Below, in pieces: positions 49,000 through 56,175 of a stretch of 64,000 bases of DNA. The position numbers and the translations under genes are program-made. Location: NCBI RefSeq assembly GCF_014873755.1, contig NZ_JADBEG010000001.1:9522501-9586500 (forward strand), read 5' to 3'. Origin of the DNA: Amycolatopsis lexingtonensis. GTDB lineage: Bacteria; Actinomycetota; Actinomycetes; Mycobacteriales; Pseudonocardiaceae. Within the stretch, counting starts at the first letter, position 1, and each line of letters starts with the position of its first letter. Under the pieces are notes generated by a model. It was not told the origin of the DNA, ran no database searches, and saw only the letters and a program-made list of their open reading frames with translations.

Positions 49000-50207
49000 G
49001 GTGGATCGCCTCCGGGGAGCGGGACGCTCAGTGCGAGCAGTGCGGTGTCGTCGTCGACGCCGTCGCCGAAGCCCGCGAGCAGTTCGGTCACGGCCGTGAC
49101 GACCGCCGGTGCGGTGGTGGGTGCCAGGCCGGTCAGGTGCGTCCGCAGCCGCTCTTCGCTGTAGCGGGTGCGGCCGTTCGTGCGGGCTTCGGTCAGCCCG
49201 TCGCTGTAGAGCAGCAGGGTGTCGCCCGGCGCCAGGCGCACGTCCACGGTGGTGAAGCGGGCGTCGGGCAGCGCGCCGACCAGCTGGCCGCCCGGTTCGG
49301 GGAGGAACTCGGACGTCCCGTCGGCGCGGATCAGCAGCGCCGGCGGGTGGCCGCCGGTGGCCAGGGTGACCGCCGCACCGCCGTCGTCGGGCCGCACGCG
49401 GCCGTGCACGACGGTGCAGTAGCGCGGATCGGCGCCGCGGTACTCGCGGTGGAGCACGGTGTTCAGGGACGTCAGCGCGCTGGCCGGGTCCGGGGCGTAC
49501 ACCGCCGCCGCGCGCAGGGTGTAGCGCGCCATCGACGTCACCACGGCCGCCGCGGCGCCCTTCCCGGAGACGTCGCCGAGGAAGAACCCCCACGTGTCGC
49601 CGGTCAGCGGGAACAGGTCGTAGAAGTCGCCGCCGACCTCGTCCGCCGACGCGGGGTGGTAGTAGGCCGCGACCTCCATGCCGGGCACCTCGGCCAACGC
49701 CGGCGGGAGCAGGGTCTGCTGCAGCGTCCGCGCCAGCCGCTGGACCCGGTCGCGTTCCTGCTCGGCGGCTTCCCGCGCCCGCAGCAGCTCCTGCTCGTAG
49801 GCGCGCCGGTCCCGCGCGTCGAAGACGGTGGTCCGGATCAGCTGCGGCTGCCCGTCGACGCCGGTCTTGACCGTCGAGGTCACCAGCACCGGCAGCCGCG
49901 CGCCGGCCGCGGTCTTCAGCTCGAACGCGACCCCGCCGAGCTCGCCTTGCATGCGCAGCAGCGGCGCGAAGTGCGTCTCGTGGTAGATCCGGCCGCCGAC
50001 GGTCAGCAGGTCGGCGAACCGGAGCCGCCCGACGACGTCGTCGCGCTCGCGGCCGAGCCAGCCGAGCAGCGTGGCGTTGATCTTCGCGATCGTGCCGTCG
50101 AGCAACGTCGAGAGGTACCCGCAGGGCGCGTGCTCGTAGAGGTCGTCCGCGCTGTCTTCCAGCAACGCCGAGAACGCCGGACCGGCCTGGTCGCCGGTTT
50201 CGCACAT
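48996..50207 (-). CDS. rsbP: RsbP-like PAS-PP2C phosphatase
   Basis: 403 residues from the ATG at 50207 sharing a base with the hydrolase stop. PAS domain at about 20-125 (DDLYEHAPCGYLSTLLDGTIAKINATLLGWLG), a coiled-coil linker (YEQELLRAREAAEQERDRVQRLARTLQQTLLPP) and a SpoIIE-type PP2C domain (VGGDFYDLFPL, FFLGDVSGKGAAAAVVTSMAR, LLLYSDGLTEAR, DDDTALLAL) with the metal-binding Asp residues present. Length, layout and the neighbouring RsbQ homologue match the Bacillus subtilis energy-stress phosphatase RsbP, which dephosphorylates an STAS antagonist. Confidence 0.88.
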   Translation of the reverse strand: MCETGDQAGPAFSALLEDSADDLYEHAPCGYLSTLLDGTIAKINATLLGWLGRERDDVVGRLRFADLLTVGGRIYHETHFAPLLRMQGELGGVAFELKTAAGARLPVLVTSTVKTGVDGQPQLIRTTVFDARDRRAYEQELLRAREAAEQERDRVQRLARTLQQTLLPPALAEVPGMEVAAYYHPASADEVGGDFYDLFPLTGDTWGFFLGDVSGKGAAAAVVTSMARYTLRAAAVYAPDPASALTSLNTVLHREYRGADPRYCTVVHGRVRPDDGGAAVTLATGGHPPALLIRADGTSEFLPEPGGQLVGALPDARFTTVDVRLAPGDTLLLYSDGLTEARTNGRTRYSEERLRTHLTGLAPTTAPAVVTAVTELLAGFGDGVDDDTALLALSVPLPGGDPP

Positions 50208-51007
50208 CACGGTCCGCCCACGAACGCCGTGATCGCGGCGGCGGTGGCCTCCGGCGCGCTGAGCTGCGGGCAGTGCCCGGTCGCGTCCAGCGTCACCAGC
50301 TCGCTGCCCGCGATCCGCTCGTGCGTGAACCGCCCGACCGCCCGCGGCGCGATGGCGTCGTGGGCGCACTGGACGACCAGCGTCGGCACGGAGACCTTCG
50401 CCAGGTCGGCGCGGTTGTCGGAGAGGAAGGTCGCCCTGGCGAACACCCGCGCGATCTCGGGATCGGTGCGGCAGAAGCTGTTCGTCAGCTCCTCGCCGAG
50501 CTCCGGGCGCTCCGGGTTGCCCATGATCACCGGCGCCATCGCCGCCGACCAGCCCAGGTAGTTGGACTCGAGCGCCTCGAGCAGCTCGTCGATGTCCGCG
50601 CGGCTGAACCCGCCCCGGTAGTCGCCGTCGTCGAGGTAGCACGGCGAGGGCGTGAGCAGCACCAGCTTCGCGAACCGGTCCGGTTCCCGGTTGGCGGCCA
50701 GCACCGCGATCATCGCGCTGACCGAGTGCCCGACCAGGACGACGTCCCGCAGGTCGAGCTCGTGGCAGATCGTCAGCACGTCCTCGGCGTAGCCGTCGAG
50801 ACCGCGGTAGCGCTCCTCGGTCCACGCCGAGGTGTCCGAGCGGCCCGACCCGGTGTGGTCGAACAGCACCACGCGGTACCGCTCGCCGAGTGGCGGCACC
50901 ACGAGGCGCCAGAGGTTTTGGTCGCACCCGAACCCGTGCGCGAGCAGGAGGGTGGTCCCGTCGTCACGACCGGTGACGACCACGTTGTTCCGGCGGCGCA
51001 CGCTCAC
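50207..51007 (-). CDS. rsbQ: RsbQ-like alpha/beta hydrolase, activator of the RsbP phosphatase
   Basis: 266 residues. It aligns over its whole length with B. subtilis RsbQ as I recall it (AHGFGCDQNLW, LFDHTGSGRSD, LDGYAEDVL, SPCYLDDGDYRGGF, FCRTDPEIARVFARATFLSDNR). Catalytic triad Ser95 (GHSVSAM), Asp217 and His245 (TGHCPQLS). In Bacillus RsbQ is required for RsbP activation, presumably by processing a hydrophobic small molecule sensed by the PAS domain. Strigolactone receptors belong to the same fold family. It overlaps rsbP by TGATG. Confidence 0.92.
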   Translation of the reverse strand: MSVRRRNNVVVTGRDDGTTLLLAHGFGCDQNLWRLVVPPLGERYRVVLFDHTGSGRSDTSAWTEERYRGLDGYAEDVLTICHELDLRDVVLVGHSVSAMIAVLAANREPDRFAKLVLLTPSPCYLDDGDYRGGFSRADIDELLEALESNYLGWSAAMAPVIMGNPERPELGEELTNSFCRTDPEIARVFARATFLSDNRADLAKVSVPTLVVQCAHDAIAPRAVGRFTHERIAGSELVTLDATGHCPQLSAPEATAAAITAFVGGP

Positions 51008-51044
51008 CGGCCCATCCTCCCACCAGCGCGGGGGAACCGGCTGG

Positions 51045-51413
51045 TCAACGCGCCAGGGCGGCGTCCCGGGTCGCCGTGACGGCCAGGGTCTCGTGCAGAC
51101 CGGTGAGCTCCAGAGTGCGGGCGACGACGCTGTGCTCGGGCGCGACGACCCGTACCCGGGTGCCGTTGCCGGCGCCGCGGCGGGCTTCGAGCAGGGCCGT
51201 GATGCCGATGGAAGCGAGGAACGAGACTCCGGTCAGGTCGATCACGAGCAGTTCGGGCGGGTCGGCGAGCGCTTCGGTGATGCCGTCGCTCAGGACGGAC
51301 GCGCTGAGCAGGTCGACTTCGCCGGACACCGTCAGGACCGTCGCATCGCCGACGCGCTCCTGCGTCACGGTCACCAGGTCCTGGGGCCGGAGCCGATTGC
51401 CGTCCGCGGTCAC
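51045..51413 (-). CDS. STAS-domain anti-sigma factor antagonist (first gene of RsbQP module)
   Basis: 122 residues from a GTG. STAS fold: VTVTQERVGDATVLTVSGEVDLLSASVLSDGI and LLVIDLTGVSFLASIGITALLEA; the serine in LASIG takes the place of the phospho-serine. Thirty-seven bases separate it from rsbQ. Two different antagonists flanking one phosphatase suggest branching or a substrate hierarchy. Confidence 0.9.
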   Translation of the reverse strand: MTADGNRLRPQDLVTVTQERVGDATVLTVSGEVDLLSASVLSDGITEALADPPELLVIDLTGVSFLASIGITALLEARRGAGNGTRVRVVAPEHSVVARTLELTGLHETLAVTATRDAALAR

Positions 51414-51599
51414 CTGAAGCCCTCCCTCTGCCGATTTCTCTCCGGATGGGTCATACCCGCAGCCGGCACCGGGGAAACCTCGACCTCCGGCGGGAGCGAT
51501 CTGTGTCTCGCGCGCGCGACCAGGTGTAACGAATCACCCGGTCGGCCGATAGCCCGATCGTGTCCGGGCGTAGCCCGGCCTTCACGAACGGACTTCCCG

Positions 51600-52331
51600 A
51601 TGCGACGCCTGTCCCTCGCCGCCGCCCTCGCGGCCGGCACCTTCGCCCTCGCCGCCTGCTCCGGCACCTCCGGCACCGTGGAACCGGCCGCCGGTTCCTC
51701 CTCCGCGGCCGCCGCGGCGCCCAGTTCCACCGCGCCGCCGGCGCTCGAGGCCGCCAAGGTCGGTTCCGCCGTGACCGAGGCCGCCAAGCAGGCCTCCTCG
51801 GTGCGCGTCAAGGGCACCATGGCGAGCGAGGGCAACATCAACCTGGACCTGCAGCTCAACCAGGACAGCGCGAGCGGCACCGTGGTCAAGGACGGCATCG
51901 AGATCCCCGTCCTGCGCGTCGGCGACAAGTACTACTTCCGCTTCACCGACTCGCTGATCAAGGAAGCCGGCATCCCGGCCTCGGTCGGCAAGAAGCTCAG
52001 CGGTAAGTGGGTCCCGTCCACGGCCAAGATCGGCGCCGGCATCGGCGACGCCTTCAAGGTGTTCCTCGACTACAAGTCGTTCACCGACAACACCGTCGGC
52101 GAGCTGGCGTCGTCGACCTTCACCGGCGGCGAGCCCACCACGCTCGGCGGCGTCCCGGCGTTGAACTTCACCAGTCCGGACGGCGTCGCCACGGTCGCCG
52201 CCGACGCGCCGCACTACCTGCTGCGCATGCAGGACCCCAAGAGCGGCGCCATCGAATTCAGCGACTGGAACAAGCCCACCACCGTCCAGGCGCCCCCGGC
52301 CTCGGAGATCTACTCCGGTCCCGGCGCCTGA
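51600..52331 (+). CDS. LppX/LprG-like lipoprotein
   Basis: 243 residues. Lipobox LAAC with lipidated Cys20 (FALAACSGTSG), a Ser/Ala/Pro linker, then an incomplete beta-barrel with SVRVKGTMASEGNINLDLQLNQD, YYFRFTDSLIKEAGIP and VPALNFTSPDGVATVAADAPHYLLRM, which is the LprAFG/LppX pattern. Mycobacterial members carry lipids across the cell envelope. It overlaps the end of the GH35 gene by 22 bases tail to tail. Confidence 0.85.
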   Translation: MRRLSLAAALAAGTFALAACSGTSGTVEPAAGSSSAAAAAPSSTAPPALEAAKVGSAVTEAAKQASSVRVKGTMASEGNINLDLQLNQDSASGTVVKDGIEIPVLRVGDKYYFRFTDSLIKEAGIPASVGKKLSGKWVPSTAKIGAGIGDAFKVFLDYKSFTDNTVGELASSTFTGGEPTTLGGVPALNFTSPDGVATVAADAPHYLLRMQDPKSGAIEFSDWNKPTTVQAPPASEIYSGPGA

Positions 52332-55168
52332 ACCCGGACCGGGACGCCGCCGCGGACCGTGCCCAGGTCGGTCAGTGCCACGTTCTCGAGGCCGTTGCCC
52401 GGGCCGCCGTCGCTGGTGACCGCCAGCGCGAGGGTGTTGCGGCCGTGGGGGTCGAGGACGCCGGTCGGCAGCACGAACGTGTGCTGCGGGCTGACGTCCG
52501 CGACGTACTGCCCGAGGTTCCACCCGTTGAGGAAGATCAGCGCCCGGTAGCGGCCACCCGAGCGCGGGACCGCCGGGTCGCCGATGGTCAGGCCCAGTGA
52601 AGCGTCGTGCCCCTTCGGCACGGCGAGGGTGAAGTCCGTGCGGTACCACGTGGTCCCGGGGGCCGCGGTGGCGGCGGGGACCTGGCCCGCCGCCCACCCC
52701 GCGTCGGAGTGGCGGGGCAGGGTCCAGCCGGCCAGCTCGCCGTCGAGGCCGCCGTTGTTCAGCGGGCCCCGCACCGGATCCGGGACGCCGCCGCGGATCT
52801 TCCACGCGACGCCGGCGAGCGACGCCGAGATCAGCCCGCGGCCTTCCTTGTGGGCGTCGTTGACGCCGCCGTCCTCGTTGTGCCCGTTGTTCCGCACCAT
52901 CACCGACAGGACGTGGTCGCCGTCGCCGCGCAGGTCGGCGGGCACGGTGAAGGTCGCGGTGCCGGTCGTCGGCGGGGCGGCGAGCGCGCTGGGCAGCACG
53001 TGCTGGCCGAGATAGCGCCCGTCCAGCCACGCCTGCAGCATCCCGGCGCCGCCTCCGCCGTAGCCGAGGCTCAGCGACTCCGGGACCGCGCCGCCGAAGT
53101 GCCCGCGGTACCAGACGTCGCCGGTGTGGAAGCCGTAGTCGTCCGCGGTGAGTGCCGGTTTGTCCACAGTGGTCCAGGCCGTGTCGTCGTAGGCGGCCGC
53201 GGCCTCGGGCGAGCCCGGGGCCTGCTTCCAGCCGGTCAGCGCGGGCAGCTTCACCGCGTCCGGGCCGGGGAGCTGTGCCGTCGCCAGCAGGCTCGACGAC
53301 GACGTCCGCCGCGCCGGGACCGGCCGTCCATTCCACGAGACCCGCGTGCCCGGGCCCCACACTTCGAGGTCGCCGGCCTGGGCGGTGTCGCCGGTCAGCG
53401 CGAGCACGTTCCCGTCGAGGCGGGCCGTCCGCAGCAACGCCGGTCCGCGGACCAGGGCGGGACCCTGCCGCCAGAACGTGTCCGCGGTGGCGTCGTCGGC
53501 GAGCAGCAGGGTGACCGGTGGCCGGCCGGCGCCGGACACCCGGACCCGGGCCAGTCCGTTGTGGACGTAGTTCAGCCGCAGGTCGCCGCGCGCCGCGTCC
53601 CAAGTGGACGTGACGTCGCCCGCCAGCACCTCGACCTTCGGTTCCTGGGCGTAGCGCAGCGTCGTTTCGCCGTCCTCGCCCGGACGTCCGTGCAGCAGCG
53701 CCGTTCCGCCGGTGGCGGTCATGATCTCCGATGTCGAGTACACCAGGTGCTGGCCCGCCAGCTCGAAGTTCGCCACCAGCTGCTTGGCGTCCTGACCGCG
53801 CACCCGCAGCGTGCCCGCCTGAGGCACCGTGTAGGAACCGTCCGGTGTGGACAGCGGGAAGGTGAACACGTCGTCCGTGGTGTTCTTCGAGGGGTTGTGC
53901 ATCGGCACGTAGAAGTGCGTCAGCGTGTCCGGGTTGACGTTGTGGTACACCTTCACCGCGGCCGACGACGGCGTGACGGCCGCCGCCTTGTCCTGCTTGG
54001 TGATCGGCGGCACGGCCTGCAGGAAGTAGCCCAGTTCCTTCATCGTGGACGCCTTGGGCCGCAGCTGCCGGGCTTCGTCGATGGCCGCGCCGTAGTCGTA
54101 GGAGCTGTAGACCACCGGCGCCGGCAGCCAGCCCCACGACGTGCCGCCGAAGGTCATGTAGAAGTTCTGGACGGTGAGCCCGTTCGCGATGTTGGTGCCG
54201 TAGAAGACGCGCTCGTAGCCCGGCCCCTGGCGGACGGCGGTGCACGGGTAGGTGCCGTTGCTGCCCCAGTAGTCGAACCAGCCGCCGCCGAACTCGGCGG
54301 TGAAGCCGGGGGTGTTCGGGGACGCGCTCGCGCCGCCCTTCGCCCCGCCCGGACCGTACAAACCCCAGTCCGGCGCGGTGTTCGGCGAGCCGGGCGTCGC
54401 GTCGGGGCGGCAGGTGCCGCCGGGGTAGGTGTCCCACGCGTAGAGGTCGACCTTGCCGGGCAGGGTCCCCGGCACGCCGGAGTCCGGCGGCACCCAGATC
54501 CCGTTGCGGCCCTTGTCGTTGTGGAAGATCGGGACGGTGATGCCGTCCGCGCGCACCTTGTCGTAGAGGTGGGCGATGTAGTTGCGCTGGCTCTCGCCGG
54601 TGGCGGCCAGCTCGTTCTCGATCTGGTAGAGGATCACCGGGCCGCGGCCGTCGACGTACTGGTGCCGCGCGATGACGCGGTCGATCGCGGTCAGCCACTC
54701 GTCGGCCGCGGCGAGGTAGTCGGGGGCATCGCTGCGGGCGGTGCCCGCCTGGGTGGTCAGCCAGCCGGGGAAGCCGCCGCCGGTGACCTCGGCGTTGATG
54801 TACGGGCCGGGTCGCGCGATCACGTGGAGCCCCGCCTCCCGGGCGAGGTCGAGCACCTTGTCCATGTCCCGGACGCCGGTGAAGTCGTACACCCCCGGCG
54901 CGGGGGAGTGGTAGTTCCAGTCGAAGTAGATCGACACGGCGGTGTAACCGGTCGCCTTCATCTTCTGCAGCACGTCACGCCACAGATCCGGGCTGGGCAG
55001 CCGGAACGGGTGGAACTCCCCGGACCAGACGAACTCCCGCCGCCCGTCGAGCAGCATCGAATACTTGTCGAAGGTGATCCGGTGCTTCGGCGCGGCCGTG
55101 GCGGCGGGCGCGGTGCTCAGCCCGGCCGCCGTGGCGAGGACGAGGAACAGGGTGAGCAGACGGCGCAT
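52310..55168 (-). CDS. Secreted GH35 beta-galactosidase
   Basis: 952 residues from the ATG at 55168, signal peptide LTLFLVLATAAGLSTAPAATA. GH35 features: LLDGRREFVWSGEFHPFRLP, YFDWNYHSPAPGVYDF, ARPGPYINAE, acid/base in ILYQIENELA, nucleophile in FTAEFGGGWFDYW. After the barrel come beta domains with two jelly-roll galactose-binding-like modules (WYRGHFGG.., WYRTDFTLAVPKGHDASLGL). It removes terminal galactose, probably from galactan side chains of rhamnogalacturonan I given its operon partners CE12 and PL26. It starts 2 bases after the CE12 stop. Confidence 0.92.
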   Translation of the reverse strand: MRRLLTLFLVLATAAGLSTAPAATAAPKHRITFDKYSMLLDGRREFVWSGEFHPFRLPSPDLWRDVLQKMKATGYTAVSIYFDWNYHSPAPGVYDFTGVRDMDKVLDLAREAGLHVIARPGPYINAEVTGGGFPGWLTTQAGTARSDAPDYLAAADEWLTAIDRVIARHQYVDGRGPVILYQIENELAATGESQRNYIAHLYDKVRADGITVPIFHNDKGRNGIWVPPDSGVPGTLPGKVDLYAWDTYPGGTCRPDATPGSPNTAPDWGLYGPGGAKGGASASPNTPGFTAEFGGGWFDYWGSNGTYPCTAVRQGPGYERVFYGTNIANGLTVQNFYMTFGGTSWGWLPAPVVYSSYDYGAAIDEARQLRPKASTMKELGYFLQAVPPITKQDKAAAVTPSSAAVKVYHNVNPDTLTHFYVPMHNPSKNTTDDVFTFPLSTPDGSYTVPQAGTLRVRGQDAKQLVANFELAGQHLVYSTSEIMTATGGTALLHGRPGEDGETTLRYAQEPKVEVLAGDVTSTWDAARGDLRLNYVHNGLARVRVSGAGRPPVTLLLADDATADTFWRQGPALVRGPALLRTARLDGNVLALTGDTAQAGDLEVWGPGTRVSWNGRPVPARRTSSSSLLATAQLPGPDAVKLPALTGWKQAPGSPEAAAAYDDTAWTTVDKPALTADDYGFHTGDVWYRGHFGGAVPESLSLGYGGGGAGMLQAWLDGRYLGQHVLPSALAAPPTTGTATFTVPADLRGDGDHVLSVMVRNNGHNEDGGVNDAHKEGRGLISASLAGVAWKIRGGVPDPVRGPLNNGGLDGELAGWTLPRHSDAGWAAGQVPAATAAPGTTWYRTDFTLAVPKGHDASLGLTIGDPAVPRSGGRYRALIFLNGWNLGQYVADVSPQHTFVLPTGVLDPHGRNTLALAVTSDGGPGNGLENVALTDLGTVRGGVPVRVQAPGPE

Positions 55169-55170
55169 CG

Positions 55171-56175
55171 TCAGTGCCTTCCGGGACGCAGGAACCGCGC
55201 GAGCGGCAAGCGGGCATCGGCGACGGCGCCCGCCACCAGCGCGGCGAACCGCTCGGCGCCGTACCGGCTGAGGTGGGTCGCGTCGTCGACGCCGTCGTGC
55301 GCGAGGGTCAGGTAGAGCGGCCAAGAACCGGCTTCCCCCAGGCTTTCGAGGAGCGCCTGGCTGCGGGCGGTCAGGTCGAGCAGCGGGATCCCTTCCTGCC
55401 GGGCGACGTCCCGCATGACGGCGGGCAGGTCGACGCCCAGGTTGTTGACCACGAGGCCGAGCGGGGTGAGCTTCCCGTCCGCGCCGAACCGGTGCCGCAC
55501 GGGTGGCGTGACGAGCACCGCGGCCCCGCCCTGCCGCCGGACGCCGTCGACGAGGGTGGCGAGGTTGGCCCGGTAGTCGGCTTCGGTCGTCTGCTTGTCG
55601 TTGTGCGCCAGCTGGATCAGCGCGGTGTCGCCGGGCCGGATCATCGGGCGGACGCGCGGGAAGTAGCGGGGATCGGCGAGGTAGCTGACCGTGCCGGCGC
55701 CGGACTGGGCGTAGTTCCGCACGCTCGGCCCGGCGCGGAAGAACGCCGGCAGCGCCTGGGCCCAGCCGTTCTTCGGCGGGTTCGCCCAGTCCGCGGCGGT
55801 GGAGTCGCTGAGGACGAAGACCCGCGGGGCCCGCGGCCGGGGTGTCACCGCGATCCGGGCCGGCCGCGGCGCCGAGCCGGTGAGCCGGACCTGAAGCCCG
55901 GCCGTCCCCGGGCCCTCCTCGCCGCTCGGCATGGCCTCCGGCGTGCGCACCTCGACGGTGACCGAGCGCCGCCCGGCCGGCCCCGGCGCCAGCGCGATCC
56001 GCCGGGCCTCGACGTCGATCCCGGTGCCGTCGGCCAGGAGCGCGTCGATCTCGTAGTCGCCCGGGGGTACGTCGAAGGAACACGAGCCCGGGCACACCGT
56101 CCAGTGCGGTGCGGCGGCCGCGGGCGACGCGCCCAAAGCGAGTGCGGCGGCCAGCAGCGGGGCCAGTACCTTCAC
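55171..56175 (-). CDS. Secreted SGNH hydrolase, rhamnogalacturonan acetylesterase type (CE12)
   Basis: 334 residues from a GTG overlapping the PL26 stop (GTGA). Signal peptide LAPLLAAALALGASPAAAA, a beta-rich N-terminal domain of about 100 residues, then the SGNH domain: VLSDSTAADW (Ser), SGAGTVSYL, LIQLAHNDKQ (Asn), DATHLSRYG (Asp/His). The order and spacing fit CE12 rhamnogalacturonan acetylesterases, which remove acetyl groups so that lyases can act. Confidence 0.88.
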   Translation of the reverse strand: MKVLAPLLAAALALGASPAAAAPHWTVCPGSCSFDVPPGDYEIDALLADGTGIDVEARRIALAPGPAGRRSVTVEVRTPEAMPSGEEGPGTAGLQVRLTGSAPRPARIAVTPRPRAPRVFVLSDSTAADWANPPKNGWAQALPAFFRAGPSVRNYAQSGAGTVSYLADPRYFPRVRPMIRPGDTALIQLAHNDKQTTEADYRANLATLVDGVRRQGGAAVLVTPPVRHRFGADGKLTPLGLVVNNLGVDLPAVMRDVARQEGIPLLDLTARSQALLESLGEAGSWPLYLTLAHDGVDDATHLSRYGAERFAALVAGAVADARLPLARFLRPGRH

